From contig NC_079367.1 of assembly GCF_021018895.1 (NCBI RefSeq), forward strand, positions 707,621 through 771,620: a DNA stretch of 64,000 bases, written 5' to 3'. Shown one piece after another: positions 25,712 through 36,100 of this stretch. A program made the position numbers and the translations under genes. Positions within the stretch are counted from its first letter, which is position 1. Every line of letters starts with the position of its first letter. This DNA is from Seriola aureovittata (Eukaryota > Chordata > Actinopteri > Carangiformes > Carangidae). The notes beneath the pieces were generated by a model, which was not told where the DNA came from, did not search any database, and saw only the letters and a program-made list of their open reading frames with translations.

Positions 25712-28156
25712 ATGTTTAACATTTTTAGAGATAAGTCCACACATAGGAGCGGGGCTCAAAATGGCTCCTCTACACACACACACACACACACACATACACA
25801 TACACCCACATCCACTCAGACACTCAGACCTTTGATGGACATTAACATACAACCACACACACATAGATTTGTCAACAACACACAACAACCCATACTCAAC
25901 CACCAGCCAGATCCAGAAACCAGACAGGCCAGTAAACTTTATTTCAAACTGATTCAAGCATTCCACCACAAACACATTATGGATTTAGCATTACACTCAG
26001 GTACATTTCCACCAGGAATGCTAAGACAGGTTCACCGGCTCACTGATTTCATAAAACCATCCACACCCACTACAGATACTAGAAACAGAATACAGAACAA
26101 CACAACCCAATGGATGCACAATACAATAGTCATTTTACAACAACACTACCAGACCACAATAACAAGCTACAAGGACACAACACTCCATAACCCACTAGCC
26201 TTACAAATAGCCACCGGCTGGGCCAGAAAAAGGTATGGCACCAGACTCTCCACAGCCACCCTGCAATCCATACAAGACCTTCTACAACCATCCCAGATGA
26301 CCACCACAACCCCACCACCAGAACCCAGACAGAAACAACCTACAATCAACACTCTACCCACCATCCCAGAAGAACACTACCCCCCCCTGCCCAGAGCTGC
26401 TGCCCCCAACACACTATCCCTCTACTTAGGCCCCCGCAAATCATTACTGGAAGAAATCAAGCCACCCACCCCCTCCCCCTGCACACCAGCCCAGGAAGAA
26501 CCCCATCAAACCACTACCGGAACCCAGACGACACCACAACAGACCACCAAACCCAAGTCCACCACCCTCCCCCCACCCTACCCGGTTTATAAAAAATCCA
26601 CCTCCACTACCTCACCCAACCCGCAGCCCATTCGAAAAGGACCAATCCGACCCCCACCACCAGTCAAGAAGCAACCGGAGCAGAACACACATCATCCTAC
26701 AGACATCAAGGACCCAACAACCGATCCAACCACATCCACCCCATTACAACACAGGACCCGCAAAGTCACCTGGGGACCCCTACCAACCGGAGCAGAACAA
26801 CAGCCTACCACTCCACGTACACCTCTCTCCCCCATCCTACCCCTCACCCCCCTAGTCACGAAATTCATCAGGCCCATACCCATCACTAAGGAAACAACAG
26901 CCCAAATCCACGGCTCCCCCCGCCAACCCCATAACCCGGAGGAACTGCAAACTCTAACCCTGAGCACCCACTCCAATGTCTCTGTCCATATCACTGATTC
27001 TGTTCTCACTTCCTCTCCCCATACAGATGGTGCAGCCACCCGGGTGGGTCCAACAGGGCAGACAGTAACCCAGACAGAAAAAAGACCTACCACGGCCAAC
27101 ATGATGACAGGGTCAACTAAGGTTATCCATAACCTAAGCACAACCCACTCTGAGCCCTCCTTTAAAAATTCTGCTGGTGCTGTTCTGTCCGACGCGGGCC
27201 CCCCGCTGGCTGTACCATCTTCACCCCCACACAGCCCCAAGATCTCCTTCATTATGGACCATCCCTCTCCACCTCAACAGTCTTCACCTCCGGCATCCAC
27301 CTCATCCCCCCAGCAGCCCCCTATTTCTCATTTTTCCCCACCCAACTTCCCCTCCTATCCCATATTCACCTCTTCCAGCTTACCCCCTCCCCACCACTCT
27401 CCCCCTCTGCCTTCAACACACCCCTGCCTCGAACCAGAACTGGATTCCTCTGAAGAAGACTTTCCATCACCACCCAGCTTCAGCTCCACATCACCTCCGA
27501 CAATAACACAAGACCACTACTCCCAACCCCCCACTGAAGAACAAAGAACCCCTATCACCTCTCAACCTGCTCCCCCCTCCACAACCCCCAGGATGACACC
27601 CCTCGGACAGACCCTCTTCAAACCCACCTACCACATCGCACGCCCCAACCGTAAAATCCAGGACTGGTTCTTCAAACCACGAAGACCAGTCCTGATTCTT
27701 GGAGACTCAAACATAAACCGCATCCCACCCCATAACCACCCACAAGTACAACTGGACAGCTACCCTGGAGCCAATTCCTACCACTTTCTCAAAGTCCTGG
27801 AAAAATCCATCCCCAACCCCAGCACCAAGATTGTGGTCTTTTCCATCGGGCTCAACAATAAGGACCAGGACCCCAGGCAGACCACCACAAAACAACTCAG
27901 GACCCTCTTCCGCCAGGCAAAGTCGGCCTTTCCCAATGCTGACATCTACTTTCCAATTATGAATTTCTCACCTCACCTCACTCCGACCCAGAAAGGTAAT
28001 CTCACACTCATAAACAACATCATGACCACACACTTTCCGTTTTTAACTGAGATCCCACATGACACTTTTACAACAGAAAAAGACAATATTCACTGGACTC
28101 CTACAACAGCCAAACTGATTTTTGACAATTGGATGGCTCAACTAAATTTACAATAA
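25712..28156 (+). CDS. PLE family C ORF1 with SGNH hydrolase-like domain
   Basis: 814 residues. A (CA)n microsatellite near 25772 encodes a Thr/His run. Residues about 70-190 resemble the family A/B N-terminal domain (FIKPSTPT, a QQHY motif and a WARKRYG motif). Residues 190-660 are very rich in Pro, Thr and Ser and probably disordered. The C-terminal 155 residues are SGNH hydrolase-like: ILGDSN (Ser about 665), YPGAN, IGLNN (block III) and DNIHWT (Asp/His about 789-792). The frame ends ...QLNLQ and holds the slippery A AAT TTA two codons before the stop. The start is the first ATG after a GTAAGA-type sequence at about 25691; a spliced leader exon cannot be excluded. Confidence 0.85.
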   Translation: MFNIFRDKSTHRSGAQNGSSTHTHTHTHTHTPTSTQTLRPLMDINIQPHTHRFVNNTQQPILNHQPDPETRQASKLYFKLIQAFHHKHIMDLALHSGTFPPGMLRQVHRLTDFIKPSTPTTDTRNRIQNNTTQWMHNTIVILQQHYQTTITSYKDTTLHNPLALQIATGWARKRYGTRLSTATLQSIQDLLQPSQMTTTTPPPEPRQKQPTINTLPTIPEEHYPPLPRAAAPNTLSLYLGPRKSLLEEIKPPTPSPCTPAQEEPHQTTTGTQTTPQQTTKPKSTTLPPPYPVYKKSTSTTSPNPQPIRKGPIRPPPPVKKQPEQNTHHPTDIKDPTTDPTTSTPLQHRTRKVTWGPLPTGAEQQPTTPRTPLSPILPLTPLVTKFIRPIPITKETTAQIHGSPRQPHNPEELQTLTLSTHSNVSVHITDSVLTSSPHTDGAATRVGPTGQTVTQTEKRPTTANMMTGSTKVIHNLSTTHSEPSFKNSAGAVLSDAGPPLAVPSSPPHSPKISFIMDHPSPPQQSSPPASTSSPQQPPISHFSPPNFPSYPIFTSSSLPPPHHSPPLPSTHPCLEPELDSSEEDFPSPPSFSSTSPPTITQDHYSQPPTEEQRTPITSQPAPPSTTPRMTPLGQTLFKPTYHIARPNRKIQDWFFKPRRPVLILGDSNINRIPPHNHPQVQLDSYPGANSYHFLKVLEKSIPNPSTKIVVFSIGLNNKDQDPRQTTTKQLRTLFRQAKSAFPNADIYFPIMNFSPHLTPTQKGNLTLINNIMTTHFPFLTEIPHDTFTTEKDNIHWTPTTAKLIFDNWMAQLNLQ
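28144..28150 (+). promoter_or_regulatory. -1 frameshift slippery heptamer A AAT TTA, family C copy 2
   Basis: ORF1 codons are CTA AAT TTA CAA TAA, so A-AAT-TTA is in the correct X XXY YYZ register. The -1 frame after it continues as ORF2. The heptamer differs from family B's U UUA AAC but sits at the same place, in the last codons of ORF1. I do not see a clear downstream stem. Confidence 0.65.
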
Positions 28157-29960
28157 CCCATAAGGCCAACCCGGACACTCACACACTCACAAAGGACCTG
28201 GGGTGGAACTCCCCTTCTAATATTCTTAATCTGTCTACTCTTTTCACCCCGTCCCCCTCGCAGCTATCCCTTCTGGAGAGAGGACTCTCTTTCATCCCAC
28301 GCCCCACCAAACTAGACCGGGAGGAACTTCAGAGGGACCTTCACAAATTCCATAGACGACTCAAACTCATAGACTACTTCCACCTCAAACCTGACAGACA
28401 ACAATTACTTTTTACTCACCCATCTCACTGGGAACCCCACTCCGACAGTTTACATCCCCTGACCCACCAACTCATCAACCGAAATAAAAGGGCCCTTCAG
28501 CGTTTCCGGACCCCGGCAGATGTCTCAGACAACCTGTCGGGGCCGGAACGCAGGGCCCTGACTGACTTGATCCAAAATCCAAATATCATAATAAAACCTG
28601 CAGACAAAGGCTCCAAAATAGTAATCATGGACAGACAACAGTACTTGACCGAAGCTAACAGACAACTGACGGACAATACATACTACAGACCCCTCAACGA
28701 TACAATCCAACTCCAAACCCAGACTTCACTCAGAGACATTGTTCAGACACTTTACAATAAAAAATATATCAAAGCAAAACAAAAAGACTACCTGTTTGGA
28801 CCTGACAACCCCCGACCCCGCTACTTTTACCTCTTACCTAAGATCCATAAAGACCCACACACCTGGACAATTCCCTCTGAAGTTCCTCCCGGCAGACCTA
28901 TAGTATCCGACTGCAATAGTTCTACATATCATATCTCACAATATATCGATCAGTTTTTAGGCCCCCTCTCCATCTGTCACCCCAGCTACATAAAAGACAC
29001 ATACCATTTCATAGACACAATCAGATCCATGGCTGTCCCCCCTCACTCCCTTCTTTTCACCATTGACATTAATAACCTCTACACCAATATCAACACCCAA
29101 CTTGGATTACAAACACTTCGCACCATTTTCAATAGAAACCCAGACCCAACCCGCCCTGACACTGAACTCCTTCAATTAATAGAACTCTGCCTCACTAACA
29201 ATGATTTTCTTTTTAATAACCAATTTTATTTGCAGATCCACGGGACAGCCATGGGTCAGAGATTCGCACCCTCCTACGCCAACCTCTACATGAGCGAGTG
29301 GGAGCGAGAAGCCCTAGCAAAATGTCCCCTACAACCATCCCTCTACCTCAGGTTTTTAGACGACATTTTTGGTATTTGGCCCCATCAACACTCTAAATTC
29401 CCAGAATTCATTTCCATACTCAATAACCATCACCCCTCTATCACTGTCAAATATACAATAAATACATCACACATTGATTTTCTAGACACCACAGTTTTTT
29501 TTGGGCCCTCCAACACCACTCAACAAACATTACAGACAAAAGTTTACTTCAAACCTACGGACACACACGCACTACTCCATAAATCCAGTTATCACCCTAA
29601 ACACACATTTAAAGGTATCATAAAATCACAAATCATCCGTTTTTTTAGAATTTGTAGCAACATTCAGGATTTTCACACAGCCACCAGTACCCTTTTTAGC
29701 AGTCTACGCCCTAGAGGCTATTCAAAACGATTCCTCCGCAGTATAAAAAACTCCACACTGGCTTCTCTCGCTCCCACTCGCTCCCCCTCCCTCTCTCCAT
29801 CCCCCCTTTCTTCTTCTTCACCCCAGGTCCGTGAGCTTGGGCCGTTGGTAAGTCCTTTCCCCTACCCGAACCAGGGTTTGCATCCTGACCCCAACCTTGA
29901 CCCTCCACACCACCCCCTCCCACCCCCCTCCCTCACCTTTGACTCAGATTCCTTCCCTCA

Positions 29961-30619
29961 TCCTAAACCTAACCTATCCCATTCCCAATCCCTAAACCTA
30001 ACCCTAACCCTAACCCTAACCCTAACCCTAACCCTAACCCTAACCCTAACCCTAACCCTAACCATTACCTTTGCCTTACCCTAACCCTAACCCTAACCCT
30101 AACCATTACCTTTGCCTTACCCTAACCCTAACCCTAACCCTAACCCTAACCCTAACCCTAAACCTAACCTATCCCATTCCCAATCCCTAAACCTAACCCT
30201 AACCCTAACCCTAACCCTAACCCTAACCATTACCTTTGCCTTACCCTAACCCTAACCCTAACCCTAACCCTAACCCTAACCCTAACCCTAACCCTAACCC
30301 TAACCTCACCCATATCTTAATCCCTAAACCTAACCCTAACCCTAACCTCACCCATATCTTAATCCCTAAACCTAACCTCACCCTTATTCTAAATCCTAAA
30401 CCTAACCTATCCCATTCCCAATCCCTAAACCTAACCTATCCCATTCCCAATCCCTAAACCTAACCTCCCTCATACCTAATCCCTAACCCTAACCATTACC
30501 TTTGCCTTACCCTAACCCTAAACCTAACCTCACCCATATCTTAATCCCTAAACCTAACCTATCCCATTCCCAATCCCTAAACCTAACCTCACCCATATCT
30601 TAATCCCTAAACCTAACCC
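29961..30619 (+). repeat. Telomere-like repeat expansion inside ORF2
   Basis: About 660 bp of (CCCTAA)n mixed with CCATTACCTTTGCC and with blocks such as CTATCCCATTCCC and CTCACCCATATC. The last two also occur in the family B tail (14277-14400), so the tract mixes pure telomere repeat with family B tail sequence. It replaces the Pro-rich RT-endonuclease linker of family C. Confidence 0.9.
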
Positions 30620-31125
30620 ACCACCCCCCACCCCACACCCCCCCTTTCACATAGTCACCATTACAAAAATAGAAAATTCATCCATAACCCATATAGTAAC
30701 ACATCATCCCCCACACTTGGCTCATTTTCCATTACCACAACCAACTTGGTTTATATCATCACATGCACACTCTGCAATAAACATTACATCGGCGAAACAA
30801 AACATTCCACTCACACCCGTTTATCACAGCACCTGTACAACATTGGGGAAGGTCGACTCCACACCCCGCTGGTTCAACATTTTCAATCCCATCCCCCCAT
30901 CCACCTCATCATAACTGTTCTAGAGAACAATGATCGCTGGACTTGTGGGCAGAGGAAGAGAGCGGAGAAAATTTGGATCCACAGGCTCGGGACCACTGTT
31001 CCCGGAGGTCTAAACGACAACTGAAGTAAGAAAAACAACATCCACCACCTCTGGGGACGGTACTCCCGAGCCTGCTCCTGCAGTTTTCTTGGACCATGCG
31101 GATCCCATCCCAACTCAACCTGACA

Positions 31126-31190
31126 GGCAGCGGAATGGTCCAAGCCCTGGTCTGCCATACGGCAGACTAGGGTTCGAATCCACGCCAGGA
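31126..31190 (+). ncRNA. tRNA-like fold with B box, family C 3' end, copy 2
   Basis: The equivalent of 12679-12742: CCTGG/CCAGG closing stem (31146-31150 with 31185-31189), TCTGCC/GGCAGA hairpin (31151-31166) and GGTTCGAATCC (31171-31181). All paired bases are kept, while flanking bases differ from copy 1 (GGCAGCGGAATGGTCC versus GACAGCAGAATGGTCT). It lacks an acceptor stem, so it is tRNA-like only. Confidence 0.45.
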
Positions 31191-31273
31191 CGGGAGGTGC
31201 ATATTTTATTTTTTTTCTTAACAATTTTATTATTAATACATTTGGAATTTTAGAAATTGGGACAGGAAAACAA

Positions 31274-31573
31274 CCCCCCCCCCCCCCCCCACGTGTGTTT
31301 TACTAACTAATTACTATTATATGCATGTTTTTTTACTAATTTTTATGATTAGCACTTATATATGTTTTTACTTCTCCAAGCACTTATGTTTTTATATGTT
31401 TTCATCTTTTAGCACTTACCTTTCCTTCCCCAAATTTTAATTCCAAATACACCCCTCCATCTTAGTATTCTCTTATTTCACAACTTACTCTTATTCAGCT
31501 TTTCGTTAAGATAAATTCATTTTATATAAAATAAAAATTATCCTCTCAGTTATACTACAGATGGTCTTTTAAT

Positions 31574-31616
<43 letters not shown>

Positions 31617-31732
31617 CTCTATAAAACTTAATAATAATGTTATAAAATGTATATCTTATATTATTAGATAAACTCAATTATGATCTTAATATATGTATAT
31701 ACATACTTTATTTTACTTATTTATTTACCCCG

Positions 31733-31780
<48 letters not shown>
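31274..31780. repeat. Homopolymer runs in the family C 3' region
   Basis: C-run at 31274-31290, T-runs at 31575-31616 and 31735-31780. The surrounding sequence is AT-rich without genes. Run lengths in an assembly are unreliable. Confidence 0.85.
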
Positions 31781-31782
<2 letters not shown>

Positions 31783-31976
31783 ACCCCCCTATGGTGATCC
31801 GCATGGTCACAATTGGGACGGTTCCCAGCTCCCCCAAACAGAATTGTTTTATATTAGCTTATGTTGTTTATTCACTCTATTTATATATTTTTTAACTTTT
31901 TATTATTTTTATTTTATTTGCTGGGCCCGTCCCCTTTTATAAATTCAATTGAAGCAGGTCCCTCTCTTCCTTCTGC

Positions 31977-32062
31977 CCGATGCTCTGCCTGGGGATCGAA
32001 CCCTGGTCCCCGGTGGGAAAGACCACTTCTCTCTCCATTCCTCCACTCATTCTGTCAGATCA
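31977..32062 (-). ncRNA. tRNA-like B-box sequence on the minus strand
   Basis: Reading the minus strand gives GGGTTCGATCCCC, a near-perfect T arm, followed by GCAGAGCA. GATCTGA lies at the position of a 5' acceptor strand and matches in 5 of 7 places. The D and anticodon arms are poor. It may be a decayed tRNA or tRNA-derived SINE head embedded at the family C 3' end. Copy 1 keeps only part of it (about 12830-12890). Confidence 0.3.
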
Positions 32063-32097
32063 GTAGGCCAGTGCACAGTATTTTAACACAAACCCAT

Positions 32098-32145
32098 AAC
32101 CCCAACCCCAACCCCAACCCTAACCCTAACCCTAACCCTACCCTA
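32098..32145 (+). repeat. Telomere-like repeat between family C and the solo pLTR
   Basis: CCCCAACCCCAACCC grades into CCCTAACCC, the same transition as at 12918-12955, where a family C 3' end also meets a family B pLTR. Confidence 0.8.
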
Positions 32146-33169
32146 ACCCTTATTCTAAATCCTAAACCTAACCTCACCCCAGACCCAAACCCTAAACTTA
32201 ACCTAACTGGATTATAAGCCCTAACCCTAACCAATGTCCCACACCTAATTAATCCTAAAAATATCATACATAATTGGGGAATAAATAAATAAATAAATAA
32301 ATAAATAAATAGAAATATATAATTTCATAATTAAGTTAATAAAAGACATAGATATATACAGGGTGGGATACTTTAATTTAGCAATTTAAGGTTAAAAAAT
32401 GCTTAATTTGGCAATTTAAGGTTAAAAATACTTGATTTGGCAATTCAAGGGTTAAAAAATTAAATTTCATAAATAACAATTCATATACATCATTTAATTC
32501 AGGATATTCATTCAATAAATACAGGGATTAAAAAATTACACAAGGAATTCATTTAGTTTGGCATTTATGGGGTTAAAACTGAAAGAGCAAGAAAAAAAGA
32601 AAAAAACCAAGTGAATTTGAGTTTCAGAGAAAAAGAAAGGGGAGGGCATAAAAGGAGCACAGTGCTTCGAAAGCTCACTTTGCTTTCAGACTTCAAGCTG
32701 ACAGCATTGCTCCACAGCCACTACAGCAAGCCAGTGACAGTTTTTTGTGTGCCTGACCTGAAGAAGACCTTATCAGGTCGAAACGTCGTCACCTTTTTGT
32801 TTATTTTGGCACACCTTCCTTTGTTGTTTATTAAAAATAGTAAAAAACAGATTTTGATTTCATTTTATTAGAAAAACATTTTATTTTTTGGCTTTTTACT
32901 TTCCATATTTGGGGAAAGTGTTTTTAGTTGTTTGTTTTATTTTATTTTTCATTTAAAACAAAAAAATACAAAAAAATACAAAAAACAACACAAAACAAAA
33001 AATACAAAAAAACATAAAATGGATGACTGGACGGTGGTGCGTTACGGGCGGAGACGCCAACGCATCCGCCAACCAGCTTGGGGCCAGGGAGGTTGGGGGT
33101 TCCAGGGATGGAAGGACCGTGCTCCTCCTGTCTCCTACGGGAGACAGGTTCAGTTCACCCACCCTAACC
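32146..33169 (+). mobile_element. Solo family B pseudo-LTR joined to satellite
   Basis: Complete family B pLTR (tail words, (AAAT)n, promoter CATAAAAG near 32647, hammerhead-like motif, A-rich leader, ORF1 ATG at 33020). It ends as usual at CACCCTAACC (33160-33169), then CTA and the satellite word CGGAAAAG at 33173. No ORF1 body or ORF2 follows. Confidence 0.88.
32747..32814 (+). ncRNA. Hammerhead-ribozyme-like motif, family B copy 5
   Basis: Same sequence and fold as 13504-13571, in the solo pLTR next to the satellite block. Confidence 0.6.
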
Positions 33170-36100
33170 CTACGGAAAAGTTTGTCCAAAGTCCACAAGT
33201 TTGGTGTCTACGGACTCGGCTCGTCACGCTGAGTAACATATGTCAGCCCCAGCCTTCTGAGTCGCTCCCTTCCGAAGGGTCATCTCTCATATGCTGAGGT
33301 GCCACACCATTAAGACTAGTGTGAATGTCGCAACGGAAAAGTTTGTCCAAAGTCCACAAGTTTGGTGTCTACGGACTCGGCTCGTCACGCTGAGTAACAT
33401 ATGTCAGCCCCAGCCTTCTGAGTCGCTCCCTTCCGAAGGGTCATCTCTCATATGCTGAGGTGCCACACCACTAAGACTAGTGTGAATGTCGCAACGGAAA
33501 AGATTGTCCAAAGTCCACAAGTTTGGTGTCTACGGACTCGGCTCGTCACGCTGAGTAACATATGTCAGCCCCAGCCTTCTGAGTCGCTCCCTTCCGAATG
33601 GCCGCCATGGGAGGTCTCTCATATGCTGCCGGGAGACACGGTTAAATTCTGTGTTTTAATAATTTCCGAAAAATTTTCTCGAAAGTCCACAAATTTGGTA
33701 TCTACGGACTCGGCTCGTCACGCTGAGTAACATATGTCAGCCCCAGGCTTCTAAGTCGCTCCCGTCGGAAGGGATGCCTCATTAAACGTGTCCGAGGCCC
33801 GCTTGCTGCGACGAAAAATTTTGTCAAAAGTCCACAAATTGGGTGTCTACAGACTCGGCTCGTCAAGCTGAGTAACATATGTCAGCCCCAGCCTTCTGAG
33901 TCGCTCCCTTCCGAAGGGTCATCTCTCATATGCTGAGGTGCCACACCATTAAGACTAGTGTGAATGTCGCAACGGAAAAGTTTGTCCAAAGTCCACAAGT
34001 TTGGTGTCTACGGACTCGGCTCGTCACGCTGAGTAACATATGTCAGCCCCAGCCTTCTGAGTCGCTCCCTTCCGAATGGCCGCCATGGGAGGTCTCTCAT
34101 ATGCTGCCGGGAGACACGGTTAAATTCTGTGTTTTAATAATTTCCGAAAAATTTTCTCGAAAGTCCACAAATTTGGTATCTACGGACTCGGCTCGTCACG
34201 CTGAGTAACATATGTCAGCCCCAGGCTTCTAAGTCGCTCCCGTCGGAAGGGATGCCTCGTTAAACGTGTCCGAGGCCCGCTTGCTGCGACGAAAAATTTT
34301 GTCAAAAGTCCACAAATTGGGTGTCTACAGACTCGGCTCGTCAAGCTGAGTAACATATGTCAGCCCCAGCCTTCTGAGTCGCTCCCTTCCGAAGGGTCAT
34401 CTCTCATATGCTGAGGTGCCACACCATTAAGACTAGTGTGAATGTCGCAACGGAAAAGTTTGTCCAAAGTCCACAAGTTTGGTGTCTACGGACTCGGCTC
34501 GTCACGCTGAGTAACATATGTCAGCCCCATCCTTCTGAGTCGCTCCCTTCCGAAGGGTCATCTCTCATATGCTGAGGTGCCACACCATTAAGACTAGTGT
34601 GAATGTCGCAACGGAAAAGTTTGTCCAAAGTCCACAAGTTTGGTGTCTACGGACTCGGCTCGTCACGCTGAGTAACATATGTCAGCCCCAGCCTTCTGAG
34701 TCGCTCCCTTCCGAATGGCCGCCATGAGAGGTCTCTCATATGCTGCCGGGAGACACGGTTAAATTCTGTGTTTTAATAATTTCCGAAAAATTTTCTCGAA
34801 AGTCCACAAATTTGGTATCTACGGACTCGGGTCGTCACGCTGAGTAACATATGTCAGCCCCAGGCTTCGAATTCGCTCCCGTCGGAAGGGATGCCTCGTT
34901 AAACGTGTCCGAGGCCCGCTTGCTGCGACGAAAAATTTTGTCAAAAGTCCACAAATTGGGTGTCTACGGACTCGGCTCGTCAAGCTGAGTAACATATGTC
35001 AGCCCCAGCCTTCTGAGTCGCTCCCTTCCGAAGGGTCATCTCTCATATGCTGAGGTGCCACACCATTAAGACTAGTGTGAATGTCGCAACGGAAAAGTTT
35101 GTCCAAAGTCCACAAGTTTGGTGTCTACGGACTCGGCTCGTCACGCTGAGTAACATATGTCAGCCCCAGCCTTCTGAGTCGCTCCCTTCCGAAGGGTCAT
35201 CTCTCATATGCTGAGGTGCCACACCACTAAGACTAGTGTGAATGTCGCAACGGAAAAGATTGTCCAAAGTCCACAAGTTTGGTGTCTACGGACTCGGCTC
35301 GTCACGCTGAGTAACATATGTCAGCCCCAGCCTTCTGAGTCGCTCCCTTCCGAATGGCCGCCATGGGAGGTCTCTCATATGCTGGCGGGAGACACGGTTA
35401 AATTCTGTGTTTTAATAATTTCCGAAAAATTTTCTCGAAAGTCCACAAATTTGGTATCTACGGACTCGGCTCGTCACGCTGAGTAACATATGTCAGCCCC
35501 AGGCTTCTAAGTCGCTCCCGTCGGAAGGGATGCCTCGTTAAACGTGTCCGAGGCCCGCTTGCTGCGACGAAAAATTTTGTCAAAAGTCCACAAATTGGGT
35601 TCTACAGACTCGGCTCGTCAAGCTGAGTAACATATGTCAGCCCCAGCCTTCTGAGTCGCTCCCTTCCGAAGGGTCATCTCTCATATGCTGAGGTGCCACA
35701 CCATTAAGACTAGTGTGAATGTCGCAACGGAAAAGTTTGTCCAAAGTCCACAAGTTTGGTGTCTACGGACTCGGCTCGTCACGCTGAGTAACATATGTCA
35801 GCCCCAGCCTTCTGAGTCGCTCCCTTCCGAAGGGTCATCTCTCATATGCTGAGGTGCCACACCATTAAGACTAGTGTGAATGTCGCAACGGAAAAGTTTG
35901 TCCAAAGTCCACAAGTTTGGTGTCTACGGACTCGGCTCGTCACGCTGAGTAACATATGTCAGCCCCAGCCTTCTGAGTCGCTCCCTTCCGAAGGGTCATC
36001 TCTCATATGCTGAGGTGCCACACCATTAAGACTAGTGTGAATGTCGCAACGGAAAAGTTTGTCCAAAGTCCACAAGTTTGGTGTCTACGGACTCGGCTCG

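Larger units (their letters stand above)
28129..31024 (+). pseudogene. PLE family C ORF2, copy 2, broken by telomere-like insertion
   Basis: The N-terminal part (to about 29960) encodes a complete RT domain with KPADKGS, LLPKIHK, GTAMGQRFAPSYAN, FLDD and LLHKSSYHPKHTFKG, nearly identical to copy 1. The linker and the conserved ISAYRKHKS block are then replaced by 29961-30619. Coding sequence resumes at about 30645 in another frame (SHHYKNRKFIHNP, then GIY-YIG VYIITCTLCNKHYIGET) and ends at the TGA of 31022-31024. The RT and endonuclease are therefore not in one frame. No ATG precedes the RT, as in copy 1. Confidence 0.85.
25258..32097 (+). mobile_element. Family C PLE, copy 2 (near full length, rearranged)
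   Basis: It begins beside telomeric repeat with a hammerhead-like motif, then a 5' leader with AATAAA (25422-25427), ORF1 (25712-28156), ORF2 in the -1 frame (from 28144), an internal telomere-like expansion (29961-30619), the ORF2 C-terminus (to 31024), a tRNA-like fold and a long 3' region with homopolymers. The 3' end (about 32000-32097: AAAGACCACTTCTCTCTCC, GATCAGTAGGCCAGTGCACAG, CCCATAACCCCAACC) also ends copy 1, so this is the true 3' end of the family. Confidence 0.8.

Noticed and set aside
33700..33780. CENP-B box in the satellite (TTCG...CGGG-like words)
   Set aside because: The spacing of the essential bases does not match on either strand.
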